From contig NC_058159.1 of the NCBI RefSeq assembly GCF_020080835.1, positions 9,610,001-9,674,000 of the forward strand: a stretch of 64,000 nucleotides of DNA, read 5' to 3'. The notes under the pieces are model-generated. The model saw nothing but the letters and a program-made list of their open reading frames with translations. It was not told the origin of the DNA and searched no databases. The translations under genes and the position numbers were made by a program. Source of the stretch: Cotesia glomerata (Eukaryota > Arthropoda > Insecta > Hymenoptera > Braconidae). This document shows, piece after piece, positions 24,833 through 36,574 of this stretch (position 1 is its first letter; every line of letters begins with the position of its first letter).

Positions 24833-25149
24833 AGGGGGGGTGGTGCCCATTGAGTATCAGCACCGGCACGTGCCAGAGCCGCGGCTAATTGCGTGGTTGT
24901 AATTGCCATTGCGCCGGTACACGATGATCCGTTTTGATGATGCGCTGAATTTGATGATTGAGACGAGTCGCCCGCCATCTCGTCGTCGCTCAAATTGTCC
25001 AGGTCGTAGGAGTACGCGGTTGATGCAGCGTTCATCGCTGATGACTAGAGTCAATGACGAGGGTTATTCATGTCAAACTTTTCTTTCTTGACTACTAACG
25101 TGATTCTATGATAAAATTCATAAAGATCAGTTCAATAGATAGATTTCTA
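24833..25149 (-). pseudogene. Captured coding fragment in the fold-back spacer
   Basis: On the minus strand an open frame with ATG at 25035 runs through the spacer and stops inside the left arm at 24811. The spacer part has coding-like composition (much higher GC than the arms) and a biased peptide. It starts MNAASTAYSYDLDNLSDDEM, then Ser/His/Gln/Asn-rich linker, then an Ala/Thr-rich segment TTTQLAAALARAGAD. Upstream of the ATG, CTCTAG followed by an open frame resembles a splice acceptor, as if a host exon had been picked up. The source gene is not recognised. The frame runs into the transposon arm, so it is probably a non-functional fragment. Confidence 0.55.
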
Positions 25150-25660
25150 AAAAATCTACCTAATAATTAAAAAATCGTACATTACCTATGATTAATAAAA
25201 ATTAATTTTTCAGTAAAGTTCTCCGAAAAAGTTGTCTTGGTGCAGAGTTTATTACTCTTGAATAATTGTTTTTATCTGATCCCCACACTTATTTACATAA
25301 AAATGATTTTTTTTATTAATCACTTTAAATTAATTTTGGATTACCAAAAAAAAATTAAATTCCTATTTTTTAGTTTGATTTTATGTTAATTTAGAAGCGT
25401 GTTTTTTTGAACGATTACTTATTTTTTAATTTTTTAATTTATAAATATTGTATTTTTTTTTGTTTTCTTTAATGAGAGATGTCCATTATGAGATTTCCGA
25501 ATTTTCTTGTCCATAATTAGAGATGTTCATTTGTAAAGCTTTTCTATATTCAGAGTTGTTCATTTGTATAGATGTTAAATAACCTTGATGTCTTTTATTC
25601 GAATTGTCTGAATTTAGGTTTGTCATTATTTTTTAATTTCCTTTGTTTCTTCTGTTTATA

Positions 25661-26318
25661 ATAATAATGGAGGTTTTACTTGTATCACCTGGGCAGTGTT
25701 TTACAAGGGAGGGTGGGGTATTATTTCTCACTTCCCTTTGTTACACAACACACTTTTTTCCCAGCTCTACTTTGTATTTACTTCCATCATTATTATCACT
25801 TCATTATACTCACTACTTCTTTTGACCCCACCCCCCTGCATGTCGGGATTTTTTTTCATTCCCAACACACACTTCTTAATGCGGCTGTGGACCGACTTGT
25901 GCCTTCTGTACCGCATTTACCCTGGTCCTTACCACTCGGGTATTGGATCAGAAACATGGGGAAACCACAGAGAAAACCCATGTTAGTACAGTCGGAGCTG
26001 GGTTAAGTCTACAGTGATTGATAAGAAATTCTTCTTTATCGACCACTGGAGCATTAGGCCCCTATCCTAGTGTGCAGAGATCCCTCGCGCTAGCCAACGC
26101 TGACTAGTGATCACTCATTCAAGTTGTTGCTTAAATGGGTGATCACCCAAGTCAGACGTGTGCCGCCCGGCTATCTCTGCCACCTCCAGAGGCTGGCAAC
26201 ATTAACGCACATATTTTTATTTATAATCACTGAAAAATATTGGTGCGTGTCGGGATCGAACCCGGGTCCCACTCTTTCGAAAAGCGGGCACCGAACCGAC
26301 CGAGCTATCGCCAGCCTC
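25661..26318 (-). mobile_element. tRNA-derived SINE, 658 bp
   Basis: Flanked by a perfect 14-bp direct repeat TTCTTCTGTTTATA (25647-25660 and 26319-26332), of which the left fold-back arm has only one copy. On the minus strand the 5' end shows a tRNA-like head: A-box TAGCTCGGTCGG (26296-26307) and B-box GGGTTCGATCCC (26252-26263). The 3' end is a short ATT-repeat tail. These are the hallmarks of LINE-mobilised SINEs. Several ORFs across it are incidental. Confidence 0.85.
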
Positions 26319-26874
26319 TTCTTCTGTTTATATTTCCATTTTAAAAAAATTTAAATTGCTTCGATGCACTATTTTCTAATTTTAGGCCTTTTCAATTTTA
26401 ATTTTGTATAATGATATGATCTAATATTTTAGTAAATGTCTTTATATTTAGCTATAGTTATTTGATATTGTTTATTTTGAAGACTGTAATTATCAGAAGA
26501 CTGATATTTAATTGATTTTCTTTTAATTGAAATATCAAATTTATTTGAAATATTTTATTTGTATATTTTTAAATATCCAAATTATTTCTCTGGTGATTTA
26601 CAATAAAGGAATTTTTTATTTTTAATTATCTCTATGTCTAGTACTTTTTCTTTGGTTAAAGTTCTATAATTATGTTTGTCTGAGCTTACAATTATTTATT
26701 TTATGTAAATTTTCTTCATAGTTTCGTTTATTTTTTTTATTTTCCAAACATATTATTAATTGAAATTTTTAGTGAGAGATGTCCAAATTGAGAGTTTTCC
26801 ATTTTACTCTAATCATTGTCAACCGTTACAAATCAATGATGACGACTGTATTTTCAATAACCCATAAAGTTTAT

Positions 26875-27330
26875 TTTATTTTTCATATAACCTGCATTGA
26901 AAATGTGAGTTTCAATGCCTGTTGAGCCAACCGAAACTAGACAATTTCAAACCAATGTGACTGTGCCGGGCAGGTATCAATTATTTCTTCCCGGCGGACA
27001 AAAAATGACGATTTTCTGTCCGCGAGGTGAAGTTGCAGCTTTATTTTCAATCCTATCAATTGTTTGTTTATTTTATACCTTTATAATTGTCATTCTAACC
27101 ATTAACTGTACTGACGTATTATAATTCTGTTATTAAGCATAAATAAGAATGATAAAAGAAAACTTGTCAATTTACGAGTAATGTTTGGTAAAAAATAAAC
27201 TATTCATTTCTATTTTATTATAAGTTTCATAATAAAATGGTATTTTCGCTGTTCGTCTGAAACTATCTAGTTCTGGTTGGCTCCAGACATTGAAACTAGC
27301 ATTTTTAATGCAACTTATATGAAAAATATA
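26875..27330. mobile_element. Degenerate TIR element, about 450 bp
   Basis: Left (TTTTTCATATAA, GCATTGAAAATG, AGTTTCAATG, GAGCCAACC) and right sequences are inverse to each other over roughly 70 bp with mismatches and small indels. A 69-codon ORF inside is probably incidental. It lies directly beside the fold-back element. Confidence 0.55.
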
Positions 27331-27419
27331 ATGTGTGACGCGGGATGAAACACGATTTCAGACCGAGTGATGCCAGCCCTCGCTTCGCTCGGGCAGTTTT
27401 GTTTCATCCCTAGTCACAC
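27331..27419. repeat. Short hairpin element
   Basis: GTGTGACGCGGGATGAAAC pairs with the inverse GTTTCATCCCTAGTCACAC. The GC-rich centre holds CCCTCGCTTCGCTCGGGC. It is a small non-coding palindromic element. Confidence 0.6.
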
Positions 27420-28090
27420 GATATACTATTCCGTTACTAATATAGAAAAATAATAAATAGTCGAATAAAATAATTATAATAATTAACAGCAAAAATCTCT
27501 GATCGTTGAGTCAACAACAGTGAATGAAGTGGCATCAAAGTTAAAATCTACAAGTACGATGAAGTTCCTCGTCAAGTATTTTGAGTCCTTCACCATCAAA
27601 TTCACATCGGTGAGCTTTATGAGCACAAAAAGTTTTTGTTTACTCCTCAAAAAACCTGCGAATATATTTGTGCTATCTACAATTTTACTGTAACAATAAC
27701 TGTTAATAAAGCGTGAATTGTAAATTAGTGTGATAAATTACTTCCTTGATTTAATGTAAGAAAAAAAATTACATTAATACTCAATTTAACAATGCATTTA
27801 CTGAATTATTACTTTTTTTTATCGACAAAATATTTAACAAAGACATATACTATCGATATTTTTTTACAAACAATACAAACAAGCGCTATAAATATTCATG
27901 TTATAATTGAAAATATAAAAAGTGTAGAAAATATAATCACAATATTTAGTTTTTTTTAGCTACTGTTGGTTTTTGTTTATTGTTTTATACGTTGAGCATA
28001 AAAAAAGCTTTTAAAACATCGCAATGATATGAAAAGCTTTCGGTAAATTTTTTCATGAAATTATTTGATCCATGAAACTCTTAGGTTGTA
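27420..28090. other. Intronic AT-rich sequence
   Basis: No gene or structured repeat seen. Confidence 0.3.
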
Positions 28091-28744
28091 CACGGGAAAA
28101 AATTTCTGGGAAAATTTACGATACAACTATTGTAAAGCTGGACTATACTTTTATTACTATTAATTGTCAAATATTTTAGAAGAAAAAATACTATTTATTC
28201 ATGAAAAAATACGATATTACTATTGTAAAAAGTAAGAGATGAAAATTTCCAGTGCTGCCTCTGTATCTTTCCAATAGAACTATAGCAAATTTTACAATAG
28301 TTGAATTGGAATGTTTCTTAATTAGTGTGAGTGATGGCCGTGCCCAGCGCTAGACTCCGAATTTATGTAAATGTTAAAGGATATGGGTCTTATTTTACCT
28401 CGGATAGCGTAGAGGGAGAGTCTCTGGCTGCCAACACAGAGTTTTGGGTTCGATTCCCAGATAGCACGAAAATCTTGGTTTCTTTTTTTGATTACTTTAC
28501 AGGTACCAATTAGTCCAACCTTCTATCTCTCTAGTTGAATTGTAAAGTTCACAAACACATATTGTATAATTTTCTCTATAGTATTCGACTTTTTAAGACT
28601 CTTGCTAGTCTTATTTGCTGGATAAAATTTACAATAGTAGATCGTAAAAATTATTAAATGAGAAGTATAGTCCACCATTACTATTTTATTTAGTAAAAAT
28701 TATAATAGTAAAATAGTAAAAACTCCTTCAATTTTCTTTCCGTG
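28091..28744 (+). mobile_element. CACGG-type TIR element with a tRNA-like core, 654 bp
   Basis: Starts CACGGGAAAAAATTTCTGGG and ends TTTTCTTTCCGTG, with TA on both sides. The interior repeats ACTATTGTAAA and its inverse. A second copy, inverted and heavily interrupted, lies at 35984-42410 and is collinear over the whole length. There is no transposase. Confidence 0.85.
28397..28467 (+). other. tRNA-like sequence inside the TIR element
   Basis: A-box-like TAGCGTAGAGGG (28405-28416) and B-box GGGTTCGATTCCC (28446-28458) are spaced as in tRNA genes. CTCTG and CAGAG could form an anticodon stem, but the loop is too long for a normal tRNA. The copy at 35984 keeps the same core. It is not a functional tRNA gene; it is more likely an old SINE head or captured tRNA. 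Confidence 0.6.
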
Positions 28745-28746
28745 TA

Positions 28747-31700
28747 CTTTTCGCATCGCTGATATTTCAAAAAGCTTAACGCATGATAGTGCTTTATTAT
28801 ATACTGAAATATGGAAATTTTCAAGTGATGTCGGAAAACGTTGAAAGTTACAAGTAAATAACAAAAAAAAATAAATGTGCCTCTATTTATAATGGATACA
28901 ACATGAAAAAAATAATTTGTTACAAAAATGAAGCTTAACGTTTGTTGAAATTTATTTAATTATATATACTAACAATGTAACGGTAATTAATTTTATCGCA
29001 TTTTGCTTGATAACAAGTTATATGTACTTGACATTCATTCACAAGTAGGCTATAGTACAAAGTCATTTGTAACAATTAATAATTTAGTTATTACAGCATT
29101 GAGTTTAAATGTTATGATTATTATTATTACTATTATTAAAAATACATATAGTTCACAAAAGATATAGTATAATAGCGTTGGTTTTAACTTTAATAGTCGT
29201 TAATGAATCATCAACGACAACAATGTGAATAACTCCATGTACTGTCGATGAATCAAAATTTCAAATCAAAGTTCGCTCAGAATTTCAAACTTAATCATAA
29301 ATGAGAGTGAGTAGGTGAATGAGTTAACGAGCAAGTGAGAATGGAGTTAACTTTTGTTCGAAACTAATAATGATATAGAATACTGTATATTGAATTGAGG
29401 CGCTATTCAATCAAGATCATACCAACACGTTGTATGGAATAGATTGATTAAAAGTCGTTGTCCGTTTATCGGCATATAATCCTATTTATTAATGCCCATC
29501 AAATTATGAGTGACATTGGAGATAATTGATCGATTAATGTGCTCATTGATTGTTGGATATTTTATCTTATTGCACCCAAACTAATATTTGGAGAACTTAA
29601 TTAACAAATATAGCTTTCAGTCAAATAATTATCAAAGTATACTACTTTTATTTCGTATATATTTAATTATTTTTATTCTATATATTTAAATATTTTTATA
29701 AAGTGTAAATATTACTATTTAATTTTTGGTGTAAAAGATCAATATTACATAACATGTTCATCTTTATTATTCTAGAATTGACAGATATCTGATGAATATA
29801 ACGATATTTTTCTAACACACGAATTATATGACAAAAAAATTTTAGAAAAAAATTTCAACTTTGTTCATTTTTTTTGTAATAATATTTTTGATGAAAAAAA
29901 AAAATTTCTACAAACATTTTTAACACTTACTTTTTAAAAACATCGATATTCGTTCTCACGATTTATCTCTAGAAAAAGTTTATGCAATCAACGAATCCAA
30001 TAAAAATTCTAATTATTTTTATTAATATATTCATCCGATAATGAAAATAATTATAAATTATAATGCATAAACGTTTTATCCATATTTTTTAACATAGGAA
30101 TGTTTACTTATCGATACTATTTGCATGTTCAATTTCTATCTACATACATTTCTACAACAAGAAAACGATCTATTTATATTTTATTTTAATAGCTACAATC
30201 AATTATAAATGCACATGATATATTTTTTTTGTTACTTCAGCTTAGTGATTCTGATTAGAAACATGTTGATGTAGGTCGTTAATAATTTAAATAAATCGTT
30301 CTAATATTATTAACCTCGGTTGAATTAACTTTATTTAATTATAATAAACTCACGAATTTAATATCCATACTTTAATTTCATTATGAAAATTTCAATCATT
30401 TTATACAAAAATTAAAAAATGATTTTTTTCTACGCAATGATATAAAACTTTTTATTACCATGTTTCTTTATGAGTGAAAGTTTTATAGAGTTTTCTTTTT
30501 TTACATGAAAATCCTCTCAGCTGTTATTGAATTCATTAATTTAATTTGTAATCAATTAAAATATCCATCATTAGATTATTATTTTTTTTTAGATTAATAT
30601 AATAAAATTATAGTGATTAAACATTTAATTTCATGAGTTATAGTCTGGTCAAAGTATCGTGAACAATTTTTTCCTTACTTTGTTCATAAAAGAGATAAAA
30701 TTGATTGACTGAAAACTTACAAAAAACATTAAATAGTTAATTCATTAAACGTTAAATAATATCATTAATTAGTTTACAATCATCGATCAATAAATCATTC
30801 AGTCATTAAAATTAAGTATCGAAAAAAAGTAAATATACATATTTATGTATGTTTGTATGCTTTGTTAATTATTGTTTTACATGAAAAGATAAAAAAATGT
30901 GTCGGGAGCTTTGAATTGTCTTGTATCGTCTTATCTATTGACCTCGATGACTGCAGTATTGATCAAATAAAAATTTACCGGTACTATATCTATTCTTTTC
31001 CGTAAACTCAAAGTAAAATACGATTGTACTTTTATCACCATCAGACAAATATAAAAGTGTGAGAGTGAGAGGTCGCTGATAAAAATAATCAAGCGTCCAT
31101 AAATTATAAAAAAAGATGATCCATTGCTCAAATGATGCCTGATGATAAAATTCTTGGAACAATGGAAAATACTGTTTATCGAGCAATTATTGATGCACGC
31201 AGTTTCCCAGATAATTTTATTCGAACATACTGAATCTACGGTATTATATCAGGATCAGGATTATAACATTTTATAGGATTGGGCATTAGCAATTGATCTT
31301 TTTACCCCTTATCTCATCAATTTGCTTCATGATAAATTTTAAAAACTAATTGAATTATTAATTCTTGATTAAAAATAATCGTTGACATTTCAGCACCCAG
31401 TCATCTACAAAAGTTAAATCAACTTGAAATTTGATTGTAATGCGTTAAAGTTTATTGATGCGATTAAAGTAATTGACTCATTGACAGGCTGATAAAAAAT
31501 TTTATATATTTTACGAGGTTTTTTTTTTTATATGAAAGTTAGTTTTATTTAGATTTTTAACTTTATGATCATGATGATGAGTTAAAGCCATTAAATTTTC
31601 TTATGTATTGTATTATTATAACCATTATTATTTTTATTTTTATTTTTATTTTTACTGCCTATAACTTAGCAAACAAAAAAGAAAACAAAAATAAAGAAAA

Positions 31701-31980
31701 TAATGTCATAATTGGCCTAAACAAGAAAACCAATAAAAAGCGATGATAAAAATCTACTGAGTTGTTGAACGACGATACTTTAGTGGGTCGTAACTACTGT
31801 CAACTCTGCTTCAACTGTCACTATTTATCGCAGTGTACGCATGTGTATTCTTTAAGGTATTTTTAATTAAACATTCCTCCGTATTTTTCAAAAAGAAACT
31901 TCGTGCAAAGAGAAAATTAATTAAAAGGGAAATTTGTAGCCAATATAGTCGTAACCATAAAAAACTTTAATTAAACAAGA
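28747..31980. other. Intronic AT-rich sequence
   Basis: No exon or repeat with clear ends. Overlapping minus-strand ORFs at 30931-31186 have no supporting signals. Confidence 0.3.
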
Positions 31981-32054
31981 AAAATTTTTTTACTCTGTTA
32001 CAGGTGAGTAGGAGATCGAAAGAACGTGCGTCTATCCACCAAGATAAAGGGAGG
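31981..32054 (+). promoter_or_regulatory. Candidate recursive splice (ratchet) site
   Basis: A pyrimidine-rich tract leads to TTACAG directly joined to GTGAGT, with the junction at 32004/32005. A strong 3' splice site is thus regenerated as a 5' splice site, the form of insect ratchet points in very long introns. A second donor, GAGG|GTGAGT, lies 50 nt downstream (32055) and would define a 50-nt exon that breaks frame. Host first exons lie both upstream and downstream of the site. Confidence 0.5.
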
Positions 32055-35000
32055 GTGAGTCGTAATTTTGCGTTTGAAAGTAGTTGATGCATCAGCAATT
32101 ATTAATTAGTTGTTCTTAAGTAGAGGTTTTTAATGATTCATAAGGTATGATGCATTTCGTTTTTTTAGATTCAGAAAAGTTTTTGTAAAATATTATAAAA
32201 TATGACTGATTAGAATAATTTAAAAGTAGGGTAAATAAGACACACCCTAATTTTTATCATTTGTTATTTTAGTGTTTTTTATCCTTTTGCTCTTTAGAAA
32301 GTTTCGATGTAAGTGAGAATGCATAGAAATAGTGTCGATGAATCACAAATGAAACAATGCATTACTATCTATAGTTGTACACTATAATAAAATATATGCA
32401 TACATTTTTTTTCGGTTCTTTGATAATAGTATTCTATAGATGTGGGTGAGAGACGGATTTATTAAATTTAATGTTCTACTTCTATTCTAGTTATAATCAT
32501 TTTATCTTTTCCCTTTTTCTCTATTATCTACTCACGACAGAGAAAATTCTTTAGTTTCAAATCATATACCCTGTAAAAGCATGAATTATTTTACAAAATA
32601 AATTTATGACGTGTGAAATACTTTTCATATATATATATTGAATTATTAATTACTTAATTATAGAGTTGAGTTCTTGATGAACATGAAAAGAAAATCAAAA
32701 ATAAGTAAAAATTTATTGAGAAATTACGCTAAAGTGCTTTTTTTTTTAATTTTGAAAAGAAAATAGCTAAGTTAAAAAATTTGATTTATTCTTTATCGAA
32801 TCTTTTGCACTGTTTATTACTGTTTTCGATCTACTACGTCATTATAAAAAATAATTCCATTATAGAAATTCTTGATTAAAAAGCAATAAAATTGTGAAAA
32901 AACAAATCAAAATTTTTAACGAAAAAAGAAAAATCAATTAAGAACGTTTAGAGAATAAAAAGATTTATTATTGCGCGAGTTCAATTAAATTTTGAAAGGA
33001 AAAGTACCTTCGCTGCTACTAATCTATCCCTTTAACTAAATGTAATTTTACACTAAAAGTGCAAGTATAATTTATACAGCATCCGGTAATTTTTTAAGTC
33101 CAATAACCTATATTCTTCTTCACTCATGCGCATTAATTTCATCACGCTTAGTAGAGATGAAGAGAAAATTTTACCGTAATAAAAGAAGCTTCACGGTATG
33201 TGGCGTAAAATATTCAAATTTCACTTTTGAATACGTTAGCAACACTATACAAAAACTTTTAATTTTTAATTATAAAATGACTTTAATAAAAATAGTTATA
33301 CAAAATTTAATCGTTGCACCACTGAATATTTTATTTCTCAAAATAGAGAATAAATTACGTTCATTTTAAAAGAAAAATATTTTATATAATCATTATGGCA
33401 GTTTTTAATGATCAAATCTTATTTTTGGATACGAATTTCATTTTTTTTAATCTCATAGCTGATATTTTTATTTCTCGATTATATGTGTTGTATAAAAATA
33501 AAATTAATCTACCAATATTATTTTAACACATTTTATTCGTTGAAAATAATAAAAAAATGTTCTCATGCATATTGTGCCAAAAATATACATCATTCAAAGT
33601 ATTTTAAGAATAGAATTAGATTTTATAAAATACTTATTGAAATTATGAAATGATACATCAACAATAGATGTCTTGACGCCAATGACTTTTTAGAATAGAA
33701 GCAGCGTCCGAAATAAAAACTAGTATTATATCTAAGTATATAATAATAAAATCTTCAATAATAAATAATTTATTCATTCACATATAAATCTCATTTACTA
33801 TAGATACAGCTATAGTATATACCGCAACTGGTCCATTCACGTTTTAATTATTGACGTTTTAAACCGTGCAACTTGCAACAAAAAGACGTATATAATAAAT
33901 TTATCACCTGATTAAATAAAAAGAGTAGAGTGACACGTTGATGTCGGAGACTCTCGCTTATTACGTCATTATTTTCATTCATATAATCTCTTGTCTCTAT
34001 AATCTTGTATTGTCTCTTTCATTTCATTTGTGTGAATCATCCTGTAATGCTACCTTGATCAGCTTCAATTTAAACCTGGCAATCTTTATACATTCGCACG
34101 ATGACTAGTTCTATTTTCTTAAAAAAACAATTCATCACTGATCATTATCATTTCAGGTTATTAATCATTTTGTTTTTACACAGATTGAGATAATTAAGTT
34201 TTATTTTTTTGTAACTAGTCTATTTTAAAATTTGACTTGTTACTAATTTGTTCAACATAAAAAATGTAAACATATATCAAATATTAGTCCAAGGTCGGCA
34301 ATATGTTGAAATATTTTTTTGTCGTAATTTTTTACTCGCGTGCATTGGTATATTGGGCCTTGGTATAATGACAAAGAGATGATGTTCAAAAATATAAAAA
34401 TTGAACTAGTACATGGTTAATAGTTGCAACAGTAGTTTTAGTAAATTTACATATTATAGGAAAATGTAGGGCAGTAGAAAGTGATTTAAAATAATTAACT
34501 TTAACGACAAGCTGTGGAGTTAAATGACTTCATGTCTATTTACTAGGAGAAGTTATACACTGGCATGACGCATGTCTAATATAATATAATATGAAAACTC
34601 GCGAATAGGATGAATAATAATTTAATGAAGATTAAAATTAGCGAAAGCTGTATGTTTACGACAGTTGTAGTTATTTTTATATAAACTTATAAATACACAT
34701 TTATTAAGAATAACTTTCAATTTTGTGATAAAGTATAAACAAATTAAAATTAAATAAAGAGATAGTTTAATTTAAAGATGTGTATTATCACCATCTTGCA
34801 TTAAAATTTATAATTATACATGTAACTGTATTTTTTATTTTATAAATCTTTAATAGTTATTGTCAAATAACGCTGTAGCGTTATATTTATAATATCATAA
34901 ATTACTGTTATTATTGTTATTATTTTCACGGTTCAGTATGCATTTCTCTTGTACACGTTTCCCCCGAAGAATTTTTATACGGCTGGCAATTATTCGGATG

Positions 35001-35677
35001 TGTTCCAAAACGACGACCCACTTTGTTGCTTTTTTGTATCGCCGTATATTTGTGTGTACAGCCTCTCGGTTAAAGATAAAAAAAAATAAATAAATAAATT
35101 ACCGATGCAATAAGTTCCAAGATCTTTCTCTTGTGCAAATAAATTTATATTGTTCATAAAATAAATTTTCTTAAATTAAACCTAATTTAGTTAACTTACA
35201 AGTCTTACTGTTTTTTGATTAACAATAAAAGTGTTACCTGGGAATAATAATAAAATTTATGTAAACTTTACCCAGAAAACGTGATAATAAAAATTAAATC
35301 CTTAGTGCCAGGTCAGAATACAAACATAAAAAATATATGTGATTCATAGAATACAGAGTCATAGAATACCGTTTCGAACATAATCAATTCATGGTCGACG
35401 AGTCATGGTTTATATTTCCGGCAACTTTTTCTGGTCGTTCACTCAATTATTAATAGTCTCCCTATTCAATTATCACCATTAATCTTGATTTTTAGTTTTG
35501 TTTTAGAACTATGATATCAATCGGAATAAATGAATAAGTAACCGACAAACAACAAACAAACTATACATTCGCACTTCAATCAAATATAATTGAAGTGACC
35601 TCAATCTTAAGAATATTTAAGATTCTTAAACTTTGCATACCTTTATTTATAAGCTAAATTGGCGATAATGATTTAAT
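32055..35677. other. Intronic AT-rich sequence
   Basis: A GC-richer patch occurs at about 34930-35065. No exon is supportable. Confidence 0.3.
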
Positions 35678-35935
35678 CTATGGACTGAAAAAAAAAAAAA
35701 AATTAACTTGAGTTTGGAAAATAATTCTTGGACCAAAAAAATCATTTTGAAGAGTTGAATTGTCTCGAATCATCCAGAAAAAATCTTAAACTAAGAAATT
35801 TTTCTTGGTTTAAGTGAATTTCACTTGATTCAAGAATTTTTCATTTTAATTTGAGACAAAGAAATCTTTCAAAATGATTTTTTTAGGTCAATAATTGTTG
35901 TCTTTAATTAATTTAATTTTTTTAAAGTGTGTCTA
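35678..35935. repeat. CAAGAA/TTCTTG-rich block
   Basis: Rich in TTCTTGG, CTTGATTCAAGAA and ACTTGAG; related to the other blocks. Its ends are unclear. Confidence 0.45.
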
Positions 35936-36089
35936 TAATTAATGAACTACGGTCATGAAAAAATCAAATTTTTCATAAGCATACACGGAAAGAAAATTGA
36001 AGGAATTTTTACGATCTACTATTGTAAATTTTATCCAACAAACAAGGCTAGCAAGAAACTTTAAAAGTCGAATAATATAGAGCAAATTA

Positions 36090-36238
36090 CAGTCAACGCT
36101 TTCTGTATTTGACTCGCCCGTACAGGACCATCCTCTGTATTTGACTCGTCCTTGTCCATAAGAGCTGTGTAAAATCGTCAAATACAGAGAAAGAATGTGG
36201 TCAAATACAGAGAGGTCCAATACAGAGAGCGTTGACTG
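36090..36238 (-). mobile_element. pogo/Tigger-like MITE, 149 bp
   Basis: The same family as 14419 and 23764, in inverse orientation, with TA target duplication. It lacks one 17-bp CTCTCTGTATTTGACCG unit, which explains the shorter length. Confidence 0.9.
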
Positions 36239-36394
36239 TATACAATATGTGTTTGTAAACTTTACAATTCAACTATTGTAAAAATTGAGTCGGTTTTTTT
36301 AAAAGAAATATTAGGGAGGGAGAGAGATAGGAGGTTGGACTAATTGGTGCCTATACAGTAACCGAAGAAAGAAATCGGAAATTTTTTCCTATCC

Positions 36395-36449
36395 GGGAGT
36401 CGAACCCTGAAGTCTTTGATGGCAGCCAGAGACTCTTCCTCTACACTAT
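36395..36449 (-). other. tRNA-like core of the interrupted TIR element
   Basis: B-box (36395-36407, reverse complement GGGTTCGACTCCC) and A-box-like sequence (36438-36449) match the core at 28397-28467. Confidence 0.6.
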
Positions 36450-36574
36450 CCGAGGCAAACTAGTACCTATGTCCTTTAACATTTACATAAACTCGGAGTC
36501 TAGCGCTGTGCACGGCCATCGCTCATACTAATTAAGAAACATTCCAATTCAACTATTGTAAAATTTGTTATATT

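Larger units (their letters stand above)
23634..26848. mobile_element. 3.2 kb fold-back element, pogo/Tigger-like ends
   Basis: The TIRs begin CAGTCGTCGTCATTGATTTG, flanked by TA (23632-23633, 26849-26850). Two arms of about 1.03 kb each (after removing later insertions) are inverted and highly similar by eye. They enclose a 318 bp spacer (24832-25149) with a coding-like fragment on the minus strand. The left arm carries a MITE at 23764 and the right arm a SINE at 25661; the opposite arm shows the unoccupied site in each case. No transposase is present, so the element is non-autonomous. Confidence 0.85.

Noticed and set aside
26252..26307. Possible functional tRNA gene
   Set aside because: A and B boxes are present, but target duplications and an ATT tail show a SINE, and the cloverleaf is imperfect.
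25643..26354. Several overlapping ORFs
   Set aside because: They cross the SINE body in three frames, with no consistent coding signal.
26915..27124. 69-codon ORF with a hydrophobic C-terminal segment
   Set aside because: Lies inside a degenerate TIR element; the hydrophobic part is AT-rich sequence rather than a supported membrane segment.
28331..28513. 60-codon ORF
   Set aside because: Covers the tRNA-like core of a non-coding TIR element.
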